From assembly GCA_050950065.1 (NCBI GenBank), contig JBMNGX010000001.1, positions 1 through 64,000 on the forward strand: a stretch of DNA of 64,000 bases, written 5' to 3'. The translations under genes and the position numbers were made by a program. The notes below the pieces were generated by a model that did no database searches, had not been told where the DNA came from, and was given only the letters and a program-made list of their open reading frames with translations. The DNA comes from JBAYOE01 sp050950065. GTDB taxonomy: Bacteria; Spirochaetota; Spirochaetia; Sphaerochaetales; Sphaerochaetaceae. Every line of letters begins with the position of its first letter. Positions within the stretch are counted from its first letter, which is position 1. Positions 25,524 through 35,547 of this stretch are shown here, in pieces.

Positions 25524-26951
25524 TTACAACTTGTCAATTAACATTGAACACTTACCACTAGGAATAGGAAGTGTCTTCTTTTTCTTATCGGCAAGAATCT
25601 CAATTGTAAAATAATAAAGTTTTTCAGACTCTAATCTTATTTCCCACCCTCTAGCTTGTTTATTACTTAAGATTGTAATCATGTTGCGCTTTAAAGAGAG
25701 TTTTTCTATTCCCATAGTCTCTAAGGTCGCCATTGTCCAATCAACAGTTTTTCTAGGTAAGGAGATATCCAACCCAATGATGTTTTCAATCATCAAGGTG
25801 ATTGTGGCTAACCCTACCATTGGTAAAAACCTATTTTTAGGGAAGTTTTTAAGATTCCCACTAGTTGCAGCACCCTCTTTCATTGCTTGATAAGCTTCCC
25901 AAACATCTCCTCCCTCTTCTCCATTGGGATGAAGGGTATCTAAGATGAAGTAAAGGTGTCTAATTGCACACTCGCGGGCAAACTCAAATCTCCCATACTG
26001 TTCTAGTCCTTTAACAACCATGAAAGTATTAAATGGGATTACTGAACCTAAAAATCCATTACCCTCTTCAGAGAATTGAGGATCATCAACTGGAATACTG
26101 GGGAAAGGGTTTTCTGTACCAAAAGAGTTGGGATTACTAAGGTGTGCAATAAAGCCATCCCCTCTTTCCTCATTTGGAATTTCTGCTAACAAGGTCCAAT
26201 AAGAGCCAATGTGTTTTTTAATTACTTGTTTTTCTTTAATATCTAAATCGAAATAGAATTGCTCATCACCATTCCACATCAAGGCATTTATTCTTGTTTT
26301 AAGAGAGAAATAGAGCCTTTTGTATCTAAAGCTCAACTCCTTGTCGTTTAAGATATCACCAATGGCCGACATATAGAGGGCATTAACTGCCAACTGTGCA
26401 TTGAAATCAACTGGGTAGTAAACTTGAGAACGATCTATATTACCACTATTTAAGGCAGAAACGGGAACTGAATACAATCCATTTTCCCTTCTAAAATTAT
26501 CTTTTAACCAATCAAAGTGTTTCTCTAATGGCTCAACAATCTCCTTAAGCCTTTTTTTGTTTCCAATCTTGTGGTAAAAGGCGTGTTCAACAAATGCAAA
26601 GAGGGGGATGCTAACTCCTAGAGGGTTATCATCACTTAATACAGGCGAACCATCTTCAATTGAGTAGTCACTATAAATTGCCCCATCTTCAGTCTGTTTG
26701 GCATAAAAAAAGTCGAGCGCTGGGAATGGAGAGTAGTTTTGATTGCTATAGACTAAAAAGAGGGCCGACATACAACTATACAGTTGGTTAAACGTCTTCT
26801 GCTTAGGATAACTTAAGTATCCTCCGCTGAAGCTGTTTCCCTTTGTCCCCTGTGTCCAAAACTCATCAATCCAGACCCAAGTTCTGTTGTAAACGTCAAC
26901 AAAATCTTGGTCGTAAAAATGTACCGACGGTACTAAATCATTTATCAACAT
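25524..26951 (-). CDS. Glycoside hydrolase, GH63/GH37-like (alpha/alpha) barrel
   Basis: 475 residues, no signal peptide, so cytoplasmic. The pattern of paired helices and the blocks YYPVDFNAQLAVNALYMS, ALMWNGDEQFYFDLD, GSVIPFNTFMVVKGLEQYG and EEGGDVWEAYQAM match the mannosylglycerate hydrolase/trehalase-like six-hairpin glycosidases. The Asp in DFNAQ and the Glu in DVWEAY are candidate acid and base. Substrate is not certain; trehalose or glucosyl/mannosyl glycerate are possibilities for the fold. Sits upstream of the J-domain gene with a 2-base gap. Confidence 0.7.
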   Translation of the reverse strand: MLINDLVPSVHFYDQDFVDVYNRTWVWIDEFWTQGTKGNSFSGGYLSYPKQKTFNQLYSCMSALFLVYSNQNYSPFPALDFFYAKQTEDGAIYSDYSIEDGSPVLSDDNPLGVSIPLFAFVEHAFYHKIGNKKRLKEIVEPLEKHFDWLKDNFRRENGLYSVPVSALNSGNIDRSQVYYPVDFNAQLAVNALYMSAIGDILNDKELSFRYKRLYFSLKTRINALMWNGDEQFYFDLDIKEKQVIKKHIGSYWTLLAEIPNEERGDGFIAHLSNPNSFGTENPFPSIPVDDPQFSEEGNGFLGSVIPFNTFMVVKGLEQYGRFEFARECAIRHLYFILDTLHPNGEEGGDVWEAYQAMKEGAATSGNLKNFPKNRFLPMVGLATITLMIENIIGLDISLPRKTVDWTMATLETMGIEKLSLKRNMITILSNKQARGWEIRLESEKLYYFTIEILADKKKKTLPIPSGKCSMLIDKL

Positions 26952-27038
26952 ATGCTCCTAAAAGTCTCAATACGAAAAAAAATACAAACTCACGCACGGT
27001 AAAGAATACAACGAGAGATGGCATTAGTCAAATAAGGA

Positions 27039-27998
27039 CTAAATTTTTCTTACTAATTTTAATTGTTTTGAAAACAATTTCACCTTAATTGATGCACAAC
27101 CTAAGGAAACTGCTTCGCCATCGGCATGAACTACTAAACTATCTTGCCCATTTGTAGTGACACTAACCTCAGTGGCAACTAAAGAGGAGAAGCGTTCACT
27201 CTTTAATTGGGTCCCTTTCATAAACTTCAAGGCAAAGCCGATGATTTGAGATTTTTTTATAGGCCCATTAGCATAAACTACATCAATGAACCCATCATCA
27301 ATTTTAGCATTTGGGGCCATGTAGAAAGTTGAGCCCATCCTCTGTCCATTACAAATAGAAATTTGTTGGCTGAAGATCTTTATCTTGTTATCATCTGCTT
27401 TTAATATAATTTCTGAAGGTTCAGGATAATCTACAAAAACTTTAATAAAACCTAAGATATAACTTAACATCCCCCCAATCTTTTTAAAAGAGGATGCTTT
27501 GTAGTTAACTAATGGTTCAAAACCTATTCCTACTCCATTAACAAAACAGCGCCCATCGGGATAAAGGCCCCCAAAAAATTCACCATAGTCGGTAAGGACA
27601 ACCTCACCTTTAACTGCTAATTTGCAAGCTTCATTAAGATTTTTAGGTATTTTGGCAATGAAAGAGAAATCATTTCCCCGTCCAATTGGAATGATTGCAA
27701 CTTCTGGTCTATCTTCAAAACTTAAATTTAAGTCATTAGAGGCTCTTGTTAGCCCCTCCACAACTTCATTTACAGTTCCATCGCCTCCAGCAGCGACAAT
27801 ACGCTTATACCCATTTTTAGTTGCATTGTAACTTAGTTCAATCGACTCAAAAGCCTTAGTGGTTTCTGCAATCTCATATGCGACACCACTCTTTTTTAAA
27901 CAATCCTCAACCTCTTGCCTCTTCGTTGCTGCTTTACCTTTTGATGCATTTGGATTCAAAATAATGTAAAGAGGTTTCTTTGATGCCTCAGTTCCCAT
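27039..27998 (-). CDS. Diacylglycerol kinase-family lipid kinase (YegS/DgkB-like)
   Basis: 319 residues from the ATG at 27998, which follows GAGGG; an upstream open frame has no ribosome binding site. DAGK catalytic domain features: LNPNASKGKA near the start, GGDGTVNEVVEGL, IPIGRGNDFSF and a C-terminal beta sandwich ending VSLGCASIKVKL. Phosphorylates diacylglycerol or a related lipid at the inner face of the membrane, in phospholipid turnover. Divergent from the MATE transporter with about 75 bases between the starts. Confidence 0.88.
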   Translation of the reverse strand: MGTEASKKPLYIILNPNASKGKAATKRQEVEDCLKKSGVAYEIAETTKAFESIELSYNATKNGYKRIVAAGGDGTVNEVVEGLTRASNDLNLSFEDRPEVAIIPIGRGNDFSFIAKIPKNLNEACKLAVKGEVVLTDYGEFFGGLYPDGRCFVNGVGIGFEPLVNYKASSFKKIGGMLSYILGFIKVFVDYPEPSEIILKADDNKIKIFSQQISICNGQRMGSTFYMAPNAKIDDGFIDVVYANGPIKKSQIIGFALKFMKGTQLKSERFSSLVATEVSVTTNGQDSLVVHADGEAVSLGCASIKVKLFSKQLKLVRKI

Positions 27999-28072
27999 TT
28001 TAATACCCTCAATTGGACAAAATAATACTCTATTTACACTCACTAAGCAATCTAATATAGTGCCTAACATAG

Positions 28073-29455
28073 ATGAAAGCTAAGTTATTCAAACCCCTAA
28101 ATAGTTCAAATAAAGAGTTTATACAACGCCTGCTAATGCTAGCCCTGCCAATCATGGGGCAAAACCTCTTAATATCTTCAGTCTCATTTGTTGATACCTT
28201 AATGATTGGGATGGTTGGAGAGGTGCAACTAGCTGCTGTAGGACTAGCCAACCAACTCTTTTTTTTAATCTCACTTTTTTATTTTGGTGTTAGTAGCGGT
28301 GCTGCAATTTTTGTTAGCCAATACTGGGGATCTCAAGATCTTAAAAGGATGCACAAAGTAATTGGAATTGCTTTGATAACCAACTTAGTAGGATCGTTAG
28401 TTGCAACAATTGGAAGTCTTTTTTTTCCTCACCAACTACTGATGATATTCACCAAAGATGCCTTAGTAGTTGAACTAGGTAGTCAATATTTAGTGATAGT
28501 TGCTGTTAGTTACCTCTTTACAGCAGTAGTGATGATCTACTCAGCTGCCTTAAGAAGTACAACCGATGCTCGAACTCCTTTGTACACCTCTGCCCTTTCA
28601 ATTATTGTTAACGTAATTTTAAACTACGTTTTAATTTTTGGTAAATTGGGCTTCCCAAAACTTGGTGTTGCTGGAGCTGCCATTGCTACTGCTATTGCTC
28701 GCTTAGCTGAAATGCTCCTCCTCCTTTATTTAATTTATGGTAAAAAAAGAGCTGTTGCAGCTTCCTTAAAAGATCTTTTCTCCTTTGATAAAGAGTTAGT
28801 GAAACTCTATTTAATAACTTGTACTCCAGTTATCTTAAATGAGATTTTTTGGTCACTTGGAATGACTGCTTACAAAGTTGCCTATGCTAGGATGGGAGTT
28901 GAAGTAATTGCAGCTGTGAATGTGATTGAAGCAATCCAAGGTTTATTCTTTGTTGTATTGATGGGAATCAGCAACGCTAGTGCAATAATGGTGGGCAATA
29001 AAATTGGTGCAAATGAGATTCCTTTAGCCCGCACTTATGCTAAAAACTTACTTACAATAGCCTTTATAATGGGCTCAATATTAGCTGGTGTTTTAATCAC
29101 CTTCTCCTCAGCTCTCCTTATACCCTTTAAATTGTCCCCTGTTGGTGTTGAGATGACTCGTTTAACTTTAGTATCTGTTGGACTGTTGTTGCCCATTAAA
29201 GCTTTTAACATGGTTATCATTGTTGGAATACTTCGCAGTGGAGGAGATACCCACTTTTCAATGTTTACAGAGTTGTTTGGTGTTTGGGTAATTGGAGTTC
29301 CTGCTGCTTTTATTGGAGTTTTACTGTTACGTCTTCCTTTAAACTACCTCTACCTTTTTGTTGGGATGGAAGAGCTTTACAAAGTGATTATGGGACTATT
29401 TAGAGTACGTAGTGGAAAGTGGATTAACAGACTCACCATTACTGAGCAACTGTGA
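28073..29455 (+). CDS. MATE-family efflux transporter
   Basis: 460 residues with about twelve membrane segments in two halves and the typical openings LALPIMGQNLLISSVSFVDTLM and, in the second half, FWSLGMTAYKVAYARMG. Uses Na+ or H+ gradient to export cationic compounds or drugs. The family charge residues on the first helices are present but do not settle substrate. Followed 25 bases later by pepD on the same strand. Confidence 0.9.
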   Translation: MKAKLFKPLNSSNKEFIQRLLMLALPIMGQNLLISSVSFVDTLMIGMVGEVQLAAVGLANQLFFLISLFYFGVSSGAAIFVSQYWGSQDLKRMHKVIGIALITNLVGSLVATIGSLFFPHQLLMIFTKDALVVELGSQYLVIVAVSYLFTAVVMIYSAALRSTTDARTPLYTSALSIIVNVILNYVLIFGKLGFPKLGVAGAAIATAIARLAEMLLLLYLIYGKKRAVAASLKDLFSFDKELVKLYLITCTPVILNEIFWSLGMTAYKVAYARMGVEVIAAVNVIEAIQGLFFVVLMGISNASAIMVGNKIGANEIPLARTYAKNLLTIAFIMGSILAGVLITFSSALLIPFKLSPVGVEMTRLTLVSVGLLLPIKAFNMVIIVGILRSGGDTHFSMFTELFGVWVIGVPAAFIGVLLLRLPLNYLYLFVGMEELYKVIMGLFRVRSGKWINRLTITEQL

Positions 29456-29480
29456 TAAGCTTAAATTAAGGAGCATCAAT

Positions 29481-30947
29481 ATGAATAAAACTCTTAAAGA
29501 GGCAATTAGCCAATTAAATAATAAAAGTTTATGGACTTACTTTTATCACTTAACTCAAATACCTCGTGAATCGGGCAATGAAGAGGGGATTAGAAACTAC
29601 CTCATCTCAGTTGCCAAAGAGAACAACTTTGAGTATGCCGTTGATAAAACTGGCAACGTAATAATTAAAGTTAAAGCAACAAAGGGATATGAAAATCTTC
29701 CCCTATTAGCATTTCAAGGGCATATGGATATGGTATGTGTTAAAGATGAGGGAGTTGAACACAACTTTGATACAGACCCCCTTAATGTTGTTGTCGATGG
29801 GGATTGGATTAAAGCTGTAGGCACTACCTTAGGTGCTGATAACGGCATTGCCATTGCCCTTATATTAGATTTATTTACCGACAAAGAAGCTGTTCATGGA
29901 CCTTTAGAGGCAATCATAACTGTTAGCGAAGAGACTGGCTTAGAGGGTGCTTTTGGTCTTGATCCCACCTTAGTAGATAGTAGATTGATGGTTAACCTTG
30001 ATAGCGACACAGAGGGTGTAATTTACATCGGGTGTGCTGGTGGCGTTGAAACTAGGGCAATCTTTAATTTGACAAAAGAGAGCCTAAAAGATGGTTTTAA
30101 TGGCTTTGAATTAATCGTTGATGGGTTGTTAGGGGGTCATTCAGGTGCAGAAATCCATAAACAACGAGCCAATGCTATAACTTTAAATGCTAGAATACTT
30201 GATGCAATAAGTATAGTTAGTACAACTTATCTACAAAGTATTGAGGGGGGAACTAAACGCAACGTAATTCCTTCGTATTGTAAATCTACTATTGCTATTG
30301 CTTCAAACAACCTTAAAGAGGCTGCAGAGGCAGTTGAAAAACTAACTAAGGAGTTAAAAAAAGAGTATGCTGATTCAGATCCAGCTTTGAATGTCTCTTT
30401 TAAGTTAGTTAAACTTACTAATAGAAAAGTTATCTCGCTACAACAAAGTAGTACAATTATTAAATCACTATTCACCTCCTTACACGGAGTTGAAAGGATG
30501 AGTGAAACGATAGAGGGTGTTGTTGAAACTTCAACAAACTTAGCCTCAGTAAAAACAGGTGACAAACAAATTGAGGTAGTTGCCTCCCACCGCTCCTCTT
30601 TATCATCTATGAGAGATATGGTGGCTCGCCGTTGGTGTGCAAACTTCGAATTAGCTGGTTCTAAAACAATTAGTGAAAATGGGTATCCAGCTTGGACTCC
30701 CAACTTAGATTCTCATTTAGCACAACTAGCAAAAGAGATTTGGGAAAAAGAGATGGATAGCAGCGTTGAGATAACTGCTATCCATGCCGGTTTAGAGTGT
30801 GGAATCATTAACTCCCTAATAGAGGGGATGGACTCAATTTCAATTGGTCCAAATATGAAAGATATTCACTCAACATTAGAGCGCCTTTCAATCTCTTCCA
30901 GTGAGCGCCTATCCCACTTTATTAGGAAATTTTGTGTAGCTCTTTAA
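29481..30947 (+). CDS. pepD: Aminoacyl-histidine dipeptidase (Xaa-His dipeptidase)
   Basis: About 488 residues from the ATG at 29481, preceded by AAGGAG; the longer frame overlaps the MATE gene. M20 metallopeptidase: metal ligands in AFQGHMDMV (His), GTTLGADNGIAIA (Asp), VSEETGLEGA (Glu pair) and NLDSDTEGVIYIG (Asp). Cleaves dipeptides such as carnosine in the cytoplasm. The last 26 bases overlap the convergent flavoprotein gene. Confidence 0.92.
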   Translation: MNKTLKEAISQLNNKSLWTYFYHLTQIPRESGNEEGIRNYLISVAKENNFEYAVDKTGNVIIKVKATKGYENLPLLAFQGHMDMVCVKDEGVEHNFDTDPLNVVVDGDWIKAVGTTLGADNGIAIALILDLFTDKEAVHGPLEAIITVSEETGLEGAFGLDPTLVDSRLMVNLDSDTEGVIYIGCAGGVETRAIFNLTKESLKDGFNGFELIVDGLLGGHSGAEIHKQRANAITLNARILDAISIVSTTYLQSIEGGTKRNVIPSYCKSTIAIASNNLKEAAEAVEKLTKELKKEYADSDPALNVSFKLVKLTNRKVISLQQSSTIIKSLFTSLHGVERMSETIEGVVETSTNLASVKTGDKQIEVVASHRSSLSSMRDMVARRWCANFELAGSKTISENGYPAWTPNLDSHLAQLAKEIWEKEMDSSVEITAIHAGLECGIINSLIEGMDSISIGPNMKDIHSTLERLSISSSERLSHFIRKFCVAL

Positions 30948-32145
30948 CTTTATTGGCTAACTCTTTGGCAATTTCTACTGCCTTTTGTATATCTTGATCT
31001 GTTGGAGAGCCTTGATACTCAACTACTCCAACTTTGTCCCACTTCAAAGCCTCAACAAAGGGATCGAACTGCTTTTGTGCTCCACCAGACCATCCAAATG
31101 AGCCAAAGCGCATCACAATTCTGTTGTTTAGATGACTTCTTTCGAAGATATCTAAAATGTGGTACATCGGTGGGAACATCTTATACTCGTATGTTGGCAT
31201 CCCTATAACTAAAGCAGTTGAACGCCAAGCAGATGAAAGGACAAAAGAGGCGTGTTCTTGAGGTACTTCGTGTAGACGCACCTCTAAGCCCTCTTTTTCT
31301 ATTGTCTCTTTGATGATTGGAACTAACTTAGCAGTATTGCCATACATACTGGAATAGACAAAGGTCACTACAGGTTCTGCAGGGCCATTCATATATGAAG
31401 CCAGATCTTTATAAAATTCAATTATTCTAGAAGGATCTTTACGCCACACCACCCCATGACTTGGAGCGACGATATCAACTTCTAAAGTGGCAAGCTTATC
31501 AATACCCCTTAAGACAAATTGGCTAAATGAGGAGACGATATTGGCATAGTAGCGATAGGTCTCTTCAATTAAAAGATCCCACTCTTTCTCATTAAGCTCA
31601 TCGTCAAATGTTTTATCGTATCTTCCAAAAGAGCCAAAAGCATCACAAGAAAACAAAATCTTATCTTCAACAGCGTAGGTCATCATTGTCTCAGGCCAGT
31701 GGATATTAGGGGTCTCTTCAAAAACTAAAGTCTTTCCCCCCAAATCAATTTTATCACCACTAGCAACTGCAGTAACATTGCTCTCTATTTTATAAAAAGC
31801 TCGAACTAAATCGACACCTCTTTTTGTTGCTAAGATTTGGATGTTTGGGTTGCGCTCAATAACTTTTCCTAAAGCTCCGGTGTGATCTGGTTCTAAGTGG
31901 TTTAAGATAAGATAATCAACTTTATCAAAACTTAAACCAAGTTGGTCTAATTGACTTTCAACTTCACCAAAAGCTCCTTCCCAATCTTTTACCATGTCGA
32001 TAAAAGCAACTTTATCTGTTCCTTGAACAACATAGGAGTTAAGCATAACTCCATCTGGAATGGGCCAAATGCCCTCAAAGAGGTCTCTGCTACCAATTTT
32101 TGCAGCTACTCTATGTATTTGTGGTCTTATTTCGTTTGGTTTCAT
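30922..32145 (-). CDS. A-type flavoprotein (flavodiiron protein, FprA-like)
   Basis: 407 residues. N-terminal metallo-beta-lactamase domain with di-iron ligands in LILNHLEPDHTGALG (H-x-E-x-D-H), His in ETPNIHWPETMM, Asp in FSCDAFGSFG and His in VAPSHGVVW. C-terminal flavodoxin domain starts with VYSSMYGNTAKL and includes IGMPTYEYKMFPPMYHIL. Reduces O2 to water or NO to N2O with electrons from rubredoxin; typical of anaerobes exposed to oxygen. No rubredoxin gene is adjacent. Cytoplasmic. Confidence 0.92.
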   Translation of the reverse strand: MKPNEIRPQIHRVAAKIGSRDLFEGIWPIPDGVMLNSYVVQGTDKVAFIDMVKDWEGAFGEVESQLDQLGLSFDKVDYLILNHLEPDHTGALGKVIERNPNIQILATKRGVDLVRAFYKIESNVTAVASGDKIDLGGKTLVFEETPNIHWPETMMTYAVEDKILFSCDAFGSFGRYDKTFDDELNEKEWDLLIEETYRYYANIVSSFSQFVLRGIDKLATLEVDIVAPSHGVVWRKDPSRIIEFYKDLASYMNGPAEPVVTFVYSSMYGNTAKLVPIIKETIEKEGLEVRLHEVPQEHASFVLSSAWRSTALVIGMPTYEYKMFPPMYHILDIFERSHLNNRIVMRFGSFGWSGGAQKQFDPFVEALKWDKVGVVEYQGSPTDQDIQKAVEIAKELANKVKELHKIS

Positions 32146-32181
32146 AATTAACTCTCCTGCTTTTTAGTTATAACACAAAAA

Positions 32182-32853
32182 CTAAAACGATTGTAGAAGT
32201 AGTTGATAACGGCTCATCTCTTGTTGCAATGTTTTCCAATTAGGTAGTTCTTTAGATAAAAGAGCTTTAAACTCTTGACCGTGGTTAAAGTAAAGAGTGT
32301 GGGCAACTTCGTGTAGTGCTAAATAATCGACAATCTCAATTGGTAAAATTAGAGATCTAATGGAGAACTTCAACTCCCCTTTAATAGAGCAACTTCCCAA
32401 CCTTTTAGGAAAGTTAACTATTGTAATGGGAAGCTCTTTAATTAAGTTAAGTTTTTCTACCCATTTATCAACTAGAGTTCTATAAAGATTAAAAGCGTAC
32501 TCTTTGTACCATGTGTCTATCATTTTTTTAATGACTGCGTCTGTTGGCTTAGTTGGGTTAATTAAAAGAAATTTATCCTCTTTTAAATGAAGAGCCTTTT
32601 TACCTTTTGCAACCTCTAATGTTTTTACCTTACCTAAGAGCATGTAACTATTTTTATCTTCTAGTGGAAGATAGAGAGTGTTTATGTAATTAACTCTTTT
32701 TTCAATCCAACTCTGCTTTTTTTGGACAAAGTTCTCAATTGTTTTAGTTGGGGTTAATGTGGAGGCAGTAACAACAACTTCTTTGTTGTTGTTAACTCTT
32801 AAGCTTATGTTTTTTAATCCTTTCTTTCTAACAATATTATACTGTACTTTCAT
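32182..32853 (-). CDS. YgjP/DUF45-family metallopeptidase-like protein
   Basis: About 223 residues from ATG 32853; a GTG at 32865 is possible. The C-terminal third holds the zinc signature LALHEVAHTLYFNHGQEF (H-E-x-x-H with a later N-H), the YgjP mark. Homologues are SprT-like, and some partner type I restriction systems, but most are housekeeping of unknown role. Here no restriction gene is near. Divergent from the small unknown gene that follows. Confidence 0.82.
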   Translation of the reverse strand: MKVQYNIVRKKGLKNISLRVNNNKEVVVTASTLTPTKTIENFVQKKQSWIEKRVNYINTLYLPLEDKNSYMLLGKVKTLEVAKGKKALHLKEDKFLLINPTKPTDAVIKKMIDTWYKEYAFNLYRTLVDKWVEKLNLIKELPITIVNFPKRLGSCSIKGELKFSIRSLILPIEIVDYLALHEVAHTLYFNHGQEFKALLSKELPNWKTLQQEMSRYQLLLQSF

Positions 32854-32877
32854 TGCCCTATTCACTAAACTGCATTT

Positions 32878-33324
32878 ATGGAAAAACCTAATCTATTAAA
32901 ATTGCACCTTCACCAAAATCTTCTCTATTCTCAACTTATTTCTTCTGAAGTACAAGGGTGTTCTAACCTTTATGATAAGTTGATTAAAAATTTAGAAACT
33001 TGGCCTGTGGGAACTGATTCATTAATTGTTTGTGATGTGACACTCTCTAGCGATCTACTACAGGTAAAAGGAGTAAAAGCAGTTTATCGTCTTCCTGAAA
33101 CAGAAAATGAAATCATATTTAAGCTAGATGTTGGTACTTACCTTTTTTATCAACTTCCATATGTTTATCAAAGTGGTAAAGAGTTAATTCCTCCCCTTAC
33201 TAGATTTGCTAGTGAGGCAGCTCCCCCTAAAGGACAAACTAAGGCAGCTTATGTTCGCATATACAAAGAGGCTCCTAAGAAAGTTGTTGTTCAGTTTTTT
33301 ACCCCTATAGCCACAGAGGAATAA
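32878..33324 (+). CDS. Hypothetical protein
   Basis: 148 residues, no signal peptide or membrane segment. Mixed alpha/beta with a hydrophobic core (DSLIVCDVTLSSDLL, DVGTYLFYQLPYVYQ) and a C-terminal strand KVVVQFFTPIATEE. No motif I recognise. Starts 24 bases from the divergent YgjP-like gene and its end overlaps the convergent LysO-like gene by 20 bases. The clean frame over the full length supports a real gene. Confidence 0.55.
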   Translation: MEKPNLLKLHLHQNLLYSQLISSEVQGCSNLYDKLIKNLETWPVGTDSLIVCDVTLSSDLLQVKGVKAVYRLPETENEIIFKLDVGTYLFYQLPYVYQSGKELIPPLTRFASEAAPPKGQTKAAYVRIYKEAPKKVVVQFFTPIATEE

Positions 33325-34237
33325 ACAAGGGAGCTAACAAAGACATTATTACCCCATGAGTAATTGCTAAAGGAACTATAGTATTTCCTAAAGAACGCTT
33401 AAGCAGTGGGAGAGTTACATCCATACTTGTTGCCCCAGCAACACTCACAGCTGAATACGATATTCTTGAAAAAGAGGCTAAAAGGGGAATTAATAAAAAT
33501 GCAAAAGACTCTCTCATTAAGTTACTTAAAAATGAGACAGCCCCCAGTTGGGGATCTCCCATTCCACTAATTAATATTCCCGATAAAGAGTACCATCCAA
33601 ACCCCGACACCAAAGCTAAAGATTGATTAACAGTGTAAGAGGTTGCAAATGGGATAAACAGTGCTCCTAAATAAGTTCCCACTATTGTTGAAATAGGGAG
33701 TAATAACATCATTGGAGATTTTAAAATTGGGATTAAATTAACCCCGTTTTGTACCATCTCCATTCCAACAAAAAACAGAAGGACGTACAATATTATTTCA
33801 ATGTAAGAGGAGTCAAACCAGTTAAAGTAGTTAGTTGTCATTACAGCTATAAAACCTAATATGACAACCCCAACTAACATCAAGGGGGTTTTAAAGCGAC
33901 CTAAACTCCCTTTTTGGGGCGTACTCTTTTTAGAACTAAATTTCTCTTTTAATAAAAGACTTAAGAAAAAAGAGCTAACAATACATCCTAATATTACAAA
34001 AACTGTTGCAATTAAGGCATCAAGACCAATTGTCAAAAGCTTTTCTGAGATGTTCTCAATTGAGCCACTATTTACCCCCATAAAGAACAACAACATATAT
34101 AAAGTGATGTTAAGGGCTTTTGTGGTGAGGCTATTGAGCTTATCTTTTCCTATCACTTTGGCTGTTAGGCTTCCTAACAAAAGGGAGCCAAAAAGTTGTG
34201 CAAGATAGAGTAGTGTTCCCATAAAATTAGAGTACAT
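33305..34237 (-). CDS. lysO: LysO/YbjE-family amino-acid exporter
   Basis: About 310 residues from ATG 34237; the frame is open further but overlaps the divergent TraB gene. Eight or more hydrophobic segments. The family blocks LFFMGVNSG, VLLFFVGMEMV, SGFGWYSLSG and LMRESFAFLLIPLL with GATSMDVTLP are visible, as in lysine exporter LysO (DUF340). Likely exports lysine or analogues from the cytoplasm. The start is the main uncertainty. Confidence 0.82.
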   Translation of the reverse strand: MYSNFMGTLLYLAQLFGSLLLGSLTAKVIGKDKLNSLTTKALNITLYMLLFFMGVNSGSIENISEKLLTIGLDALIATVFVILGCIVSSFFLSLLLKEKFSSKKSTPQKGSLGRFKTPLMLVGVVILGFIAVMTTNYFNWFDSSYIEIILYVLLFFVGMEMVQNGVNLIPILKSPMMLLLPISTIVGTYLGALFIPFATSYTVNQSLALVSGFGWYSLSGILISGMGDPQLGAVSFLSNLMRESFAFLLIPLLASFSRISYSAVSVAGATSMDVTLPLLKRSLGNTIVPLAITHGVIMSLLAPLFIPLWL

Positions 34238-34315
34238 TAAAGTGGGGTGTTGCTCAACTAACCGGTTGTACCTTTTGACTATCGTGGCTATAGTATTTTT
34301 TACGTGGAGGATTGA

Positions 34316-35512
34316 GTGAGAGTTGAGAAAATTAGCGATACAGTACAAAAGCTTCAATTTAAAAATGGTAAGAGTATAACTTTAATAGGAACTGCCCACG
34401 TCTCCCAAACATCGGTAGAGGAAGTTACAACTATTATTGAAGAGAACAATTTTGATTGTATCTGTGTTGAATTGGACGAAGGGCGCTATCGCTCTAAAAC
34501 AGAAAAACAGAGTTGGGAAAACTTAGATCTCAAAAATGTGATTAAAGAGAATAAAGGTTTCCTTTTATTGGCCAACATGGCCCTCTCCTCCTACCAAAAA
34601 AAACTTGGCGATCAACTGGGGATAAGCCCTGGGGATGAAATCATGAGAGCAACTGAACTTGCCAATGAAAAAGAGATCCCCTTAGAACTTTGTGATCGTG
34701 AAATTCAAACAACTTTTAAAAGGGCATGGAGATTAAGCAACTGGTGGAACAAGGCTAAACTCATAGCTGCTTTATTGGATGCGGTTTTCTCAAATGAACA
34801 AATTAGCTCTGAAGAGTTGGAAAAATTAAAAGAGACTAATATCTTACAATCTTTGTTAGATGAGATGGCCCAAGAACTCCCCACAATTAAAAAAGTTTTG
34901 ATTGATGAAAGAGATCAATATCTAGCTTCAAAAATTTATGATGCTAAAGGAACTAACATTGTTGCTGTTGTTGGAGCAGGTCACGTTCCAGGTCTTATTA
35001 GCCATATGGAGAAACTGGAAGCCAAAGAGGTTAGTAGTGATACCTCCCAATTAGTTTATGTTCCTCCTAAAACAAAACTCACCGAAGTTCTCTCTTGGGG
35101 GATAGTTGCAGCCCTATTGGCAATTATTGCAATTGGCTTTATTAAAAGTGGATGGAACCAAGGACTTCAGATGTTCTTATACTGGTTTGCACTAAACTCC
35201 TCTTTAACTGCAGTTGCCGCTATTTTATCTTTAGCTCATCCGCTAACCATATTGTTAGCTACCCTTAGTGCCCCAATTACTGCCTTAAGTCCAACACTGG
35301 GTGTTGGGATGGTTGCAGCCCTAGTTGAAGTTACAGTGCGTAAACCTAGGGTGAAAGATTTTGAAAATGTTAGTGATGATATTCTAAAGTTTAAAAAGTG
35401 GTTCTCAAATAGAATCATTCACGCCCTATTCATTTTCATGTCAACAAGCATCTTTGCCTCTATAGGTACATTTGTAGCTTTCCCAATGTTAATTAGCAAA
35501 TTAGCTGGTTAG
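34316..35512 (+). CDS. TraB/PrgY-like (GumN family) membrane protein
   Basis: 398 residues from a GTG with GGAGG five bases upstream. The cytosolic N-terminal domain has LIGTAHVSQTSVEEV with the conserved GTAHVS, then ICVELDEGRY and VAVVGAGHVPGL, the TraB domain with its conserved His and Glu residues, proposed to be metal-binding. The last 150 residues hold three to four membrane segments. In Enterococcus the relative PrgY blocks pheromone; the role in other bacteria is unknown. Convergent with radA. Confidence 0.85.
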   Translation: MRVEKISDTVQKLQFKNGKSITLIGTAHVSQTSVEEVTTIIEENNFDCICVELDEGRYRSKTEKQSWENLDLKNVIKENKGFLLLANMALSSYQKKLGDQLGISPGDEIMRATELANEKEIPLELCDREIQTTFKRAWRLSNWWNKAKLIAALLDAVFSNEQISSEELEKLKETNILQSLLDEMAQELPTIKKVLIDERDQYLASKIYDAKGTNIVAVVGAGHVPGLISHMEKLEAKEVSSDTSQLVYVPPKTKLTEVLSWGIVAALLAIIAIGFIKSGWNQGLQMFLYWFALNSSLTAVAAILSLAHPLTILLATLSAPITALSPTLGVGMVAALVEVTVRKPRVKDFENVSDDILKFKKWFSNRIIHALFIFMSTSIFASIGTFVAFPMLISKLAG

Positions 35513-35547
35513 TAAGCAGGGCATACTAAGTTAGTTAGCTTTTCTTA